The translations under genes and the position numbers were made by a program. A DNA stretch of 18,536 nt from Gp13-AA77 sp035578005 (lineage in GTDB: Bacteria; Acidobacteriota; Terriglobia; UBA7540). This document shows, piece by piece, positions 7,698-15,308 of this stretch (position 1 is the stretch's first letter; each line of letters starts with the position of its first letter). Under the pieces are notes generated by a model. That model made no database searches and was not told the DNA's origin. It saw only the letters and a list, made by a program, of their open reading frames with translations. The stretch is from positions 1 through 18,536 of the forward strand of contig DATJYK010000073.1 in assembly GCA_035578005.1 (NCBI GenBank). The letters run 5' to 3'.

Positions 7698-7739
7698 CTC
7701 CTTGAGAGCGGCTCTCGTGCGGAGCCGCTCAACAAGGAG
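7698..7739 (-). promoter_or_regulatory. Long hairpin enclosing the ligA Shine-Dalgarno
   Basis: Read on the minus strand the 42 nt are CTCCTTG, TT, GAGCGGCTC, a 7-nt loop, GAGCCGCTC, T, CAAGGAG. The two 9-bp arms and the two 7-bp arms are each perfectly complementary, interrupted only by a TT/T bulge. The last arm contains AAGGAG, the ligA ribosome site. In a transcript that includes the whole element the site would be masked. If transcription starts at the mapped -10 box, the 5' CTCC is largely lost and only the inner stem forms at the mRNA 5' end. It could also serve as a DNA operator or a stop for the upstream operon. Confidence 0.7.
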
Positions 7740-7740
7740 A

Positions 7741-7769
7741 ATTATAGCGTGAGGGCGATTGGTCGAAGG
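7741..7769 (-). promoter_or_regulatory. Probable ligA promoter
   Basis: A perfect -10 box TATAAT lies at 7746-7741 on the minus strand, in the 43-bp gap between the TPR gene stop and the first open codon of the ligA frame. No good -35 box is found; TTCGAC-like sequence sits 15 nt upstream. The expected start point is about 7734, at the outer edge of the hairpin. Confidence 0.5.
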
Positions 7770-7778
7770 CTAGAGAAG

Positions 7779-9047
7779 CTATTGCCGCCTCTCATGGGCA
7801 TCCTTGGAATCAAGTTCTTGCTTGGTCACTTCGGGCGACGAGAAGGCTCCCTTGAGTAGTGACTTTTCCTGCTGTTCTCTCTGGCTTCGCAGCCGCTCGA
7901 ACTCCGACTGCGCTTTTCGCTGCTCGGCATCGTTGCGCAGTAAGCCGTAAACTTGAGCGAGATGAAAATAACAAACCGCGTCGTCCGGGTTCAGCGAGAC
8001 AGCCTTACGGAGATGGGGAAGGGCTAAGTCAGGTTTACCGAGGGAGATCAGTGCACGGGCCAGTCCCACCTGGGCTTCCTCGAAGTCAGGATAGGATTGC
8101 AGTGCCGCCTCGAATAGCTGCTTTGCTTTCGCGGTTTCGCCGGACTTGCGATAGATCTCTCCCAATTCGTAAGCCGCATTGGCATTCGTCGGATCCAGGG
8201 CAAGCTCCTGCTCGAATTCCTTCGCCGCCTCAGCTCTGTCCTCGGCTGCGCTGGCAGGTTCAGCACGAGAGAGAAGGGCTCGACCGATGCGGAAATGGAT
8301 ACCCGGCCTGCCGGGATCAAGCGCCAGAACCTGGCGATATTCGGTGATGGCCAGGTCGTAGTGCCCCTCGCTCTCGTCGAGATCACCTGCGGTCAGATTC
8401 ATCCAAACCGAGTTTGGCGCTACCTCTTGGAGTTTCTGCACGGTCAGATAGGCGAAGTTGCCGAAGAGCCTCCCCGTGTGATACAGGATTTCCGGATCGT
8501 TCGGATAGAGCCGGTTCAGTTCCAGGGCGACTTGAACCGCGTCGCCGTCACGATGCAATCCTGTATACGCCCTTTCGAGATGAAGGCCGATCATGCGACG
8601 TAGCGCAGAATCGCGCGACCGCTTGAATCCGTTCTCGAGGCCGGCCAGCGCCTCACTGTAGCGGCCGATCTCAGATAGGGACATGGCCAGGAAGGACTCG
8701 GAGTTTGGCAAGCCGGGCTTAAGCTTCACTGCCTGGCGCCAAGCGGCTACCGCCTGAGGGAACTTTTTCTCCTGAAAATACACCAGACCGAGGTTCGCGT
8801 AAACCTCGGCCGTGCCCGGTTCGAGCGCGCGCAGCTTTTCGAATGCCTGCTCCGCCTCGGCGTAGCGCTGCTCCGCCAAGGCTCGCGCTCCATCTTGCGA
8901 GTATCGTTCCACTAAACTGGCGTCGGGTTGCTGAGCCGACAGGTAGGCACCCGAGACGACGACCAGTGCACATCCCAGGGGTGTTCGGCCAGCGAGGATC
9001 ATCAATAGGAGTGTACCGCAAGGGCGGCGCTTCACAGCTCCGCCCAT
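7779..9047 (-). CDS. Secreted tetratricopeptide-repeat protein
   Basis: 422 residues from the ATG at 9047. The frame is open to a TTG at 9071, and a GTG at 9035 is also possible. A signal sequence or anchor (TLLLMILAGRTPLGCALVVVSGAYLSAQ) is followed by about eight or nine TPR units with the typical W/Y, G, A, P pattern, for example AEVYANLGLVYFQEKKFPQA and AAYELGEIYRKSGETAKAKQ, ending in a charged coil (EQRKAQSEFERLRSQREQQE). TPR arrays bind proteins; no enzymatic domain is seen. The start lies 25 bp beyond the receptor stop, so the two form an operon. Paired TPR genes behind Oar-like receptors suggest a periplasmic partner, which is an inference from position. Confidence 0.82.
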   Translation of the reverse strand: MGGAVKRRPCGTLLLMILAGRTPLGCALVVVSGAYLSAQQPDASLVERYSQDGARALAEQRYAEAEQAFEKLRALEPGTAEVYANLGLVYFQEKKFPQAVAAWRQAVKLKPGLPNSESFLAMSLSEIGRYSEALAGLENGFKRSRDSALRRMIGLHLERAYTGLHRDGDAVQVALELNRLYPNDPEILYHTGRLFGNFAYLTVQKLQEVAPNSVWMNLTAGDLDESEGHYDLAITEYRQVLALDPGRPGIHFRIGRALLSRAEPASAAEDRAEAAKEFEQELALDPTNANAAYELGEIYRKSGETAKAKQLFEAALQSYPDFEEAQVGLARALISLGKPDLALPHLRKAVSLNPDDAVCYFHLAQVYGLLRNDAEQRKAQSEFERLRSQREQQEKSLLKGAFSSPEVTKQELDSKDAHERRQ

Positions 9048-9072
9048 CCGGGTACTCGCCGAAAAATGCAAT

Positions 9073-12000
9073 CTAAAACAGCAACTTCAATCCGAACTGA
9101 ATCTGTCTAGGGTCAAGCCTGGTGCTGCTGATCTGACCGTACCCCGCATCAGTAATAGTAGAATCGGGAAAGTAATATTGTGGGTGGTTGAATAGATTGA
9201 ACGCCTCGGCGCGGAACTCCAGGCGCAGCCTCTCAGTGAACATGAAGGTCTTTGCCAGATTGAAGTCCCAATCGTTGATGCCCGGAGACCTTACGACGTT
9301 TCGGCCTGAGGTGCCATAATGAGCCACGGCAGATTGAGTGTAAGCTGACGTGTTGAACCACTCCTGCACCGTCTTAGGGCCCACCGGATTGCCTGTGAGG
9401 TTGGCCCGGTTTCCCGATCCAAAGATGACATCAAGGAGGCCGAAAGGATCCTGCCCGTAAACGGACATGGGGAATCCCAGTTGCACGGTATAAATGCCTC
9501 CCACTCGCCACCCGCCCAGAGCAAGATCGGCAGCCTTGCTAGCACCGCTCATGTAGCGTTGGCCGCGACCGAAGGGCAACGCGTAAACGAAGTTCGTAAC
9601 AAAGCGCTGGCCAACATCGAAATCGGACCGGCCGTAATCAAGCTGCGGATTGTGATTATCCATGAAGCCGTTCCACCCGATGGCCGCGTTGCCGATTCCA
9701 GCCGCGGCGGACTTATTGTCGAGACTCTTCGACCAGGTGTAGATCGCTTGCATGGTCAGCGAATTGCTCCGGCGTTCCAGCTTAAGATTGCCGGCATTGT
9801 AGCTGGAAACGCCTCTCCACTCGCTGTCGATATAGACGCCGGTAAAATTGGAGTACGGCCTCCGTGTGCCGACTGGGCAATCGCCATTGTTGAGATTGAT
9901 GTAATTGCCGGCCGCGTCCTGAGTTGAGCAAAAGTCAGGATTGGAGGGCGCGTAGGCCTGCGCAATATCGTTGCGCGTCAGCAGGTGCGTTCCCTTATTG
10001 CCGATGTAGTTGGCCTCGAGCGTTGTATTGGGAGCAAGCTGACGCTGCACAGAAAGAGACCACTGTTGGACGTAAGGGTTGATGGGATGCTCTGAGATGA
10101 TCACCGCGATGAAGGTCAGATCATTGGGCGTCACAGGAGCGATGGTGGTGAATGCGGGAAACAACTGGTCCGTCAGCTTGGGCGCTGACGCTACCGGCTG
10201 AGTGGAAGGGGTGAGCGTTGAGCGCACTTCGTAAGGGTAAATATCCCCGGAGTCGTCAATCTCGCGGCCTTCGGCGGAGTCGAAGAAGATTCCATATCCG
10301 CCCCGAATCACCGTCTTTTCTCCCCAAGGACGCCAGGCAAAGCCGAAGCGGGGAGCAAAGGGTGTGAGCGGGTTAGAAATGGGATTATGCCGGCCGCAAT
10401 ACCTGTACATGCTGCCCGGCGGAGCCACACCCTTCGTCACCAGGGATTGGTCCGCAATACACATTCCGCCGTCGGCGTTAGTGCCGTCCAGCCATCCCAT
10501 CTTGTTGCTCTGCTCGTAGGGCACGGTGCGGAAGTCCCACCGCAGACCGAGGTTCAAAGTAAGGTTCGAGCGCACCTTCCAGTCGTCCTGAAAATACGGA
10601 GCAAAGTACTGAAAGTGATACTGGTTCAAGTTGCCCGCCACGCCGGGCTTGCTGAACGGCGCCGGCTGGTACAAGCCTGTGTTGTAGTAGTAGCCGAGCA
10701 GGAAGTCTGCTACGGCATTTCCAGTTCCACAGTAAACCGTCGGACAACCTGTTCCATTGGTGACGATCTGGTCATTCCGGTACGTGAATGTACCCAGAAA
10801 GTCGGCGGCGAGGTTCCGGTTCTGTATCCAATGACGATAATCCGCGCCCGTCGTGAACGTATGCTTCCCCCGGATCATCGAGAGGTCATCGGCGAATTGC
10901 CAGGTGGGAATGTAACTGGTTGTGGTGTCGTTGGTCGGACCTCCGAAACCTGAATAGTTGCCGATCGAGATACCGCCTGGGTACGAACGCGCGCAGTCAG
11001 GAAGGTTCTGAAATACGCCCGTGAAGCCGAGGGCGTCAACCACGGACTGAGCCGCCGGAACACCGCACTGATTTGAGGTGGCCCCCAGGCGGCCGAACCG
11101 GAAATTGTTGACGTTTCTCGCACCGAGGCTGAGCGTATGGGAAACCATCCAGCTCCTCTCGGTCTCAACAAAGGTGTTGTTTCCCAGCGGGACGGTGAGA
11201 GTGCCGAGCGTGGAAGTATCATAGTGCGCGAACGTCAGGCGGCCAAAGACCCTGCCGTAACGGCCCAGGTCCTGGTCCACTTTGTACGTCTGCTGGTTCA
11301 TGTTGGTAGGCAGCGTCACCAGCGACTTGTAGTTGTTGCCCGAGCAGACAGCAGGATCACAATTCGGGGCCGGAAACATGCCCAAAGAGAGGGTTTCCTT
11401 GGCCAGCTTCGAGAAACGGCTCGAGTCGATCGTATTGCCTGGGAAGGGTAGCCCTGTGTTAGGGTCCACCGGCATGCAGGGAAGGTTGGTGGCCAGTTGG
11501 GCCGTGCACGCCGAGGTGCCGAACGCTGGCAGCGTGCCTGCTGCATCGGAAAAATCCCCACCCAGTTGCGCAGGATCAGGAACCAGGCCTTGCAATATGT
11601 TTCCCCGGCGAATACGCCAGCCTTCGTAGTTGGCCAGCCAGAATGTCTTGTTGCGGCCGTCGTAGACCTTTGGAATATACACCGGGCCGCCCGCAACAAA
11701 GCCGAATTGGTTCTGCCGGAGCTCAGGAACGCTGCTCGCGAAAGTGTTTCGGGCGTCCAGAGCGTCGTTTCGGAGGAATTCAAACAGGGAGCCATGCAGG
11801 GTGTTAGTACCGCTCTTGCTGACGATGTCAACTTGATTGGCGCTGTACCCGTACTGTGCCGAGTAAGTCGCGGTCTGCTCCTTGAACTCTTGGATGGCGT
11901 CTTGTGAGACGATGACGGCCGGAGTATTCAACGCCACGTCCGTATTGATGATCCCATCCAACGTGTAGTTAAGGCCGGTGGGCCGAGCGCCGTTGATACT

Positions 12001-12552
12001 GTACGAACCTCCCTTGTCCTGGCGCATCGCTGTTTGTTCGCCGTCATGCGTGTCCACGGCGCCCGCGCCCAGGAGCAGAAAGTCGGTAAAGTTCCGGCTA
12101 TTCAGAGGCAAGTCGGCCACCTGACGCTGACCGATGAGTTGCGTTACGGCCGCCGACTCCGTTTGCAAGGCCACCGTGGCCGCCTTGACTTCCACCGTCT
12201 GCGTCACTTGCCCCACGGCAAGCTGGAGGTCAACACGCAGAACGTCTGCGACGCTGAGCTGAATGTCGGACTGCTTCGCGAGCTGGAAGCCCGGCTTCTC
12301 GGCCGCAACGGTGTAAGTGCCCACCGGCAACAGCGGGAACGAGTAATCCCCGTTTGCCGTAGTAGTCGTCTCACGGGTAGCGCTCGTGAGCTGATTGGTA
12401 GCGGTAACCTTGACCTGGGGAATTACCGCCCCGCTTGCGTCCTTCACCGTGCCCGTGATCTGGCCGGTGGCCGTTTGGGCCCATGCCGCCTCCGCCGTGG
12501 CAAGCACCAAAAGGAGCCCAGCGGTGAGTAACGTTGCTAGTCTCTTCTTCAT
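9073..12552 (-). CDS. Oar-like TonB-dependent outer-membrane receptor with carboxypeptidase-regulatory domain
   Basis: 1159 residues. A signal peptide (MKKRLATLLTAGLLLVLATA) precedes an N-terminal carboxypeptidase-regulatory-like domain, about residues 30-100, with ITGTVKDASGAVIPQVKVTA and ANGDYSFPLLPVGTYTVAAE. Then comes a plug domain (about 120-260; DLPLNSRNFTDFLLL, YTLDGIINTDVALN, VDIVSKSGTNTLHGSLFEF) and a large beta-barrel ending in QIQFGLKLLF, whose final Phe fits outer-membrane barrel insertion. This architecture is strongly expanded in Acidobacteriota and related to Myxococcus Oar. Ligands are generally unknown, with oligosaccharides or peptides proposed. No clear TonB box is visible. 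The ribosome site GGGAGG lies 9 nt upstream of the ATG. It is the first gene of an operon with the TPR protein, expressed from a promoter 334 bp upstream. Confidence 0.93.
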   Translation of the reverse strand: MKKRLATLLTAGLLLVLATAEAAWAQTATGQITGTVKDASGAVIPQVKVTATNQLTSATRETTTTANGDYSFPLLPVGTYTVAAEKPGFQLAKQSDIQLSVADVLRVDLQLAVGQVTQTVEVKAATVALQTESAAVTQLIGQRQVADLPLNSRNFTDFLLLGAGAVDTHDGEQTAMRQDKGGSYSINGARPTGLNYTLDGIINTDVALNTPAVIVSQDAIQEFKEQTATYSAQYGYSANQVDIVSKSGTNTLHGSLFEFLRNDALDARNTFASSVPELRQNQFGFVAGGPVYIPKVYDGRNKTFWLANYEGWRIRRGNILQGLVPDPAQLGGDFSDAAGTLPAFGTSACTAQLATNLPCMPVDPNTGLPFPGNTIDSSRFSKLAKETLSLGMFPAPNCDPAVCSGNNYKSLVTLPTNMNQQTYKVDQDLGRYGRVFGRLTFAHYDTSTLGTLTVPLGNNTFVETERSWMVSHTLSLGARNVNNFRFGRLGATSNQCGVPAAQSVVDALGFTGVFQNLPDCARSYPGGISIGNYSGFGGPTNDTTTSYIPTWQFADDLSMIRGKHTFTTGADYRHWIQNRNLAADFLGTFTYRNDQIVTNGTGCPTVYCGTGNAVADFLLGYYYNTGLYQPAPFSKPGVAGNLNQYHFQYFAPYFQDDWKVRSNLTLNLGLRWDFRTVPYEQSNKMGWLDGTNADGGMCIADQSLVTKGVAPPGSMYRYCGRHNPISNPLTPFAPRFGFAWRPWGEKTVIRGGYGIFFDSAEGREIDDSGDIYPYEVRSTLTPSTQPVASAPKLTDQLFPAFTTIAPVTPNDLTFIAVIISEHPINPYVQQWSLSVQRQLAPNTTLEANYIGNKGTHLLTRNDIAQAYAPSNPDFCSTQDAAGNYINLNNGDCPVGTRRPYSNFTGVYIDSEWRGVSSYNAGNLKLERRSNSLTMQAIYTWSKSLDNKSAAAGIGNAAIGWNGFMDNHNPQLDYGRSDFDVGQRFVTNFVYALPFGRGQRYMSGASKAADLALGGWRVGGIYTVQLGFPMSVYGQDPFGLLDVIFGSGNRANLTGNPVGPKTVQEWFNTSAYTQSAVAHYGTSGRNVVRSPGINDWDFNLAKTFMFTERLRLEFRAEAFNLFNHPQYYFPDSTITDAGYGQISSTRLDPRQIQFGLKLLF

Positions 12553-12879
12553 TGGCTTATGCCTCCCGCTCCGCGGTACTCTCGGGATACGGACAACTCA
12601 ATCTCAAACCCTCGAGGTGCCGCGTCGCTCTACCCAAACCGCAGCAAAGCCAGCTTGCGACGGATGCGGGTAGTCTTGAACATTAGTGCCAAGCGGACTA
12701 GTAATAAGAACAGCGGGGTGACTTTCGATAGTCGTCGAGCCACTTACATCAGGCGGCACAAAGCGGATGCTACGCGAGATTAACGGAACGAAATAAAAAG
12801 TGAAGAAAAAGCGCCTTGCTCGCCCTAATCCCCCACCCGTCTCGATGGACGACGTTCCTCCTATTAACGTACTCGCAAC
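12553..12879 (-). promoter_or_regulatory. Long 5' leader of the Oar-like receptor operon
   Basis: From the predicted start point near 12879 to the ATG at 12552 the transcript would carry about 327 nt of leader. No convincing reading frame fills it, although an AGGAGG (minus strand, around 12856-12861) resembles a ribosome site without a start codon at proper distance. A pyrimidine-rich tract (minus strand, about 12795-12815) follows a short GCG...CGC element. I recognise no known riboswitch. Confidence 0.35.
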
Positions 12880-12885
12880 CGCTAC

Positions 12886-12914
12886 ACTGTACTTCTGAGG
12901 GTATAGCGCGTCAA
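12886..12914 (-). promoter_or_regulatory. Probable promoter of the Oar-like receptor operon
   Basis: On the minus strand TTGACG (12914-12909, five of six) is followed after exactly 17 nt by TACAGT (12891-12886, four of six). The 25 bases upstream of the -35 box (to about 12937) are almost pure A/T, like an UP element for RNA polymerase alpha binding. It is the best sigma-70-type match in this intergenic stretch. Confidence 0.55.
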
Positions 12915-13279
12915 GTACTTTATAAATATTTTTTATGCTGCCACAGGGCCGTTCTGCGCGGCTGCGAGATCCGTGAGGGCGATTCGTGAGTTGCGGTCTG
13001 GGCCGCTACGCTGGGAGCAGCGTCCCGAAGTCTATTTCGGTTGCCTGGTTTGTGGATTCAACAACAGCATCGGATTTGGAGCTTGATAAAACTCGAACAT
13101 TCTCGAACAGATGTTCGACTGACCTCGCGATGGCGTCAAACGAGCCTGCTCCCAGGCGCTCAGGAAACTGACGGACGGGTAGTTGCCTGCCCTCAAAGAG
13201 GATCGGCAGAAGTTGTCGGATGGGAAGATCCAACTCTGAATGTTTCGGGGAACATGGAGGGGCCTCTGCACGCCCGAAC
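12915..13279. other. Gene-free stretch between receptor promoter and scoB
   Basis: Apart from the A/T-rich UP-like segment at its left end and the LexA-like palindrome at 13104-13117, I see no supported gene. A minus-strand frame of 94 codons (13006-13290) overlaps the end of scoB by 11 bases, but it has no ribosome site or recognisable domain, and competing frames are open beside it. It may be a decayed gene. Confidence 0.4.
13104..13117. promoter_or_regulatory. LexA-type SOS box, Gram-positive consensus
   Basis: CGAACAGATGTTCG matches the Firmicutes/Actinobacteria LexA consensus CGAACRNRYGTTYG at every position. A further half-site CGAACAT lies immediately to the left at 13094-13100, so CGAACAT/ATGTTCG also form a 7-bp inverted repeat with a 10-nt spacer. 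No SOS gene is next to it: the nearest promoter leads to the receptor operon, about 190 bp to the left. Function is therefore uncertain. Confidence 0.4.
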
Positions 13280-13936
13280 TCACGCCCCATTCGGGCGCAG
13301 GTCCGGACTCACCTTCAGGTGCGCTTCGGTCAACCTCCGAACATCTTCCGCCGCGACGCCGGGCATGGTCTCCCGGAGCACCAAGCCCTCCGGCGTTACG
13401 TCGATGACGCCAAGTTCAGTGACAATCGTATCCACTACGCCGGCGCCGGTCAGCGGCAGGATGCAGTGCTTCAGAATCTTGGGCCGCCCGTCCCTCGTGG
13501 TGTGTTCCATGGCAACAATCACACGATTCGCGCCCGACACCAGGTCCATGCTGCCGCCCATACCCTTGACGACCTTGCCGGGGATCATCCAGCTCGCCAG
13601 ATTTCCCTGCTCGTCCACTTCCATCGCTCCCAGCACCGTCAGGTCCACGTGGCCGCCCCGGATCATGGCGAATGAGTCTGCACTCGAAAAGTAAGACGTG
13701 CCAGGAAGCTCCGTTACTGTCTCCTTACCGGCGTTGATCAGATCGGGATCCTCCTCACCTTCGAAAGGAAACGGCCCGACACCTAGCATGCCGTTCTCGG
13801 ACTGCAGAATCACCTCAATCCCAGGCGGAACAAAATTGGCCACCAGCGTGGGAATGCCGATCCCGAGGTTGACGTAGTATCCGTCTTTAAGCTCCCTGGC
13901 AATGCGATGGGCGATGAGTTCACGTTTATCGAGCAT
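13280..13936 (-). CDS. scoB: 3-oxoacid CoA-transferase subunit B
   Basis: 218 residues, full length for the beta subunit. The catalytic glutamate is in SENGMLGVGP (Glu47), which forms the covalent CoA thioester; the NLGIGIPT loop (23-30) and the SADSFAMIRGGHVDLTVLGA block are standard for the family. With subunit A it moves CoA from succinyl-CoA to acetoacetate (or a related 3-oxoacid), opening ketone-body or polyhydroxybutyrate-derived carbon to beta-oxidation. GAGGAA lies 10 nt before the ATG, and the gene starts 14 bp after scoA. Acetate-using AtoA-type or 3-oxoadipate (PcaJ) enzymes are close relatives, and no neighbouring aromatic-degradation genes favour the latter. Confidence 0.92.
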   Translation of the reverse strand: MLDKRELIAHRIARELKDGYYVNLGIGIPTLVANFVPPGIEVILQSENGMLGVGPFPFEGEEDPDLINAGKETVTELPGTSYFSSADSFAMIRGGHVDLTVLGAMEVDEQGNLASWMIPGKVVKGMGGSMDLVSGANRVIVAMEHTTRDGRPKILKHCILPLTGAGVVDTIVTELGVIDVTPEGLVLRETMPGVAAEDVRRLTEAHLKVSPDLRPNGA

Positions 13937-13950
13937 AGTAGAACCGTTCC

Positions 13951-14652
13951 TCAGCGATGGGCTTTCTTCACCGTCCGCTTCTCAATTCGCTTCTGGTAAT
14001 TCGTCCCTTGTAAAATTCGCTTCACGTAAATGCCGGGTGTGACGATCATGTTAGGGTCCAGCTCGCCAAGCTCGACGAGCTCCTCCACCTCGGCGATTGT
14101 CACTCGCGCCGCCGTGGCCATCACGGGATTGAAGTTGCGAGCTGTCTTGCGATAGACCAGATTGCCCCAGCGGTCGCCTTTCCATGCCTTGATGAAAGCG
14201 AAGTCAGCGGTGAGAGCGCGTTCCAGGAGATATTGCCGGCCGTCAAACTCGCGCACTTCTTTGCCGTCGGCGACCACCGTACCTGCGCCAGTTGGAGTGT
14301 AAAACCCAGCGATGCCTGCGCCGCCTGCGCGGATGCGCTCAGCCAGCGTGCCTTGGGGATTGAGCTGGAGCTCAACCTCGCCCTTCAGCGCCAGCTCTTC
14401 CAGGCGCTTGTTTTCGCCGACGTAGCTGCCGATCACCCTGCTGATTTGGCCCGTCTCAAGTAATCTACCCAAGCCAAAGCCGCCCACGCCGGCATTGTTG
14501 CTGATCACGGTAAGGTTCCGAACACCCTTGCGCCGCACAGCTTCGATCAGATTCTCGGGAATACCGCAAAGACCGAAGCCACCTACGAGGATGCTCGCAC
14601 CGTCTCTCACGTCGGTTACGGCGGCGTCTGCATTGGGAAAGATCTTATTCAC
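13951..14652 (-). CDS. scoA: 3-oxoacid CoA-transferase subunit A
   Basis: 233 residues from a GTG at 14652 (MNKIFPNADAAVTDV). The start is supported by GAGG a few bases upstream and by the conserved position of the VGGFGLCGIPENLI motif (23-36), the CoA-binding GG-GxCGxP loop. Other family blocks are NNAGVGGFGLGRLLETGQI, the AGGAGIAGFYTPTGAGT loop and AFIKAWKGDRWGNLVYRKTARNFNP. The C-terminus is basic (KRIEKRTVKKAHR). It is the alpha subunit partner of scoB, 14 bp downstream, and starts 15 bp after the DinB-like gene, so all four genes from DUF72 to scoB probably share a transcript. Confidence 0.92.
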   Translation of the reverse strand: MNKIFPNADAAVTDVRDGASILVGGFGLCGIPENLIEAVRRKGVRNLTVISNNAGVGGFGLGRLLETGQISRVIGSYVGENKRLEELALKGEVELQLNPQGTLAERIRAGGAGIAGFYTPTGAGTVVADGKEVREFDGRQYLLERALTADFAFIKAWKGDRWGNLVYRKTARNFNPVMATAARVTIAEVEELVELGELDPNMIVTPGIYVKRILQGTNYQKRIEKRTVKKAHR

Positions 14653-14667
14653 ACCACCTCGCTTCAG

Positions 14668-15177
14668 TCATTGGCCGAATTGGTAGAACTTCTGCATGTT
14701 GCCCATCTGCGGGTACAGCGCGTACCGCTTCACTTCGAGGATCTGCTTCAGATGGCCGAGGTCGTGGAAGGCCCATTCGTAAAGAAACTCGAGGGCGCTA
14801 ACCTCGCCGACCTTCTTGTGGACACCCACACGACGCAATTGCACGGGCCCCAGCTCTCGCAACCACTTCACATTGGCGCGGCGTTGCCGGGTGAGCGAAG
14901 CCAGCGATTTCCGCGGTTCGATGCGGTCGTAGTGCATCTCGACGGCGCGCTTCTCCTGATCGAAGGGATCGAGAGCTGGCCGTTCCTGCGTGACAATAGC
15001 CTCTACACGATCACGCATGCCAACTCGCTCGACATCCGCCAGATGCGCCAGGATCTCCTGGACAGACCATTTGCCGGGCGCCGGACGTTTCTTCATCTCG
15101 CGGGGTGAAAAATCACGAAGCTCACGCTGCAGCTTCTGCGGCGTGGAAGCGAGTATCGCAAAGACATTTTCGAGCAT
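14668..15177 (-). CDS. DinB-like (YfiT/DinB superfamily) metal-binding protein
   Basis: 169 residues from the ATG at 15177, with GGGAG about 6 nt upstream. The frame is open for 45 further codons, but those are the translated inverted repeat (15207-15297), not protein. The sequence has the four-helix DinB layout with the metal triad His45 (LAHLADVE), His138 and His142 (AFHDLGHL). The family includes thiol-dependent S-transferases that use bacillithiol or mycothiol; here the substrate is unknown. The KWSVQEILAHLADVE block (36-50) is the most characteristic stretch. It lies between the DUF72 gene and scoA and is likely in the same operon; no functional link to either is evident. Confidence 0.8.
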   Translation of the reverse strand: MLENVFAILASTPQKLQRELRDFSPREMKKRPAPGKWSVQEILAHLADVERVGMRDRVEAIVTQERPALDPFDQEKRAVEMHYDRIEPRKSLASLTRQRRANVKWLRELGPVQLRRVGVHKKVGEVSALEFLYEWAFHDLGHLKQILEVKRYALYPQMGNMQKFYQFGQ

Positions 15178-15206
15178 TTTAGGCTCCCAGATAAAGTGGC
15201 GTGCGA

Positions 15207-15297
15207 AGCGCCTGGAGTGCGGCGGCTCGACGACGCCTTGCTCTGACTCGCTCGCCTGTTCCGGAGGCGGCGTCAAGCCGCCGCACTCCAAGGCGCT
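15207..15297. repeat. REP-like inverted repeat, 31-32 bp arms
   Basis: The left arm (15207-15237, starting AGCGCCTGGAGTGCGGCGG) and right arm (15266-15297) are reverse complements apart from one single-base gap and two mismatches, with a 28-nt loop. It sits in the 131 bp between the DUF72 stop and the DinB-like start, within the proposed operon. The GGAGTGCGGCGGC..GACGCCG core is of the kind dispersed between genes in some soil bacteria. In RNA it would be a very stable hairpin between the two genes. Confidence 0.75.
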
Positions 15298-15308
15298 CCG
15301 CGCGGGAA

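Noticed and set aside
13006..13290. A 94-codon minus-strand frame next to scoB
   Set aside because: It looks somewhat protein-like but lacks a ribosome site and any family motif, overlaps the scoB end, and competes with another open frame; noted only as a possible remnant.
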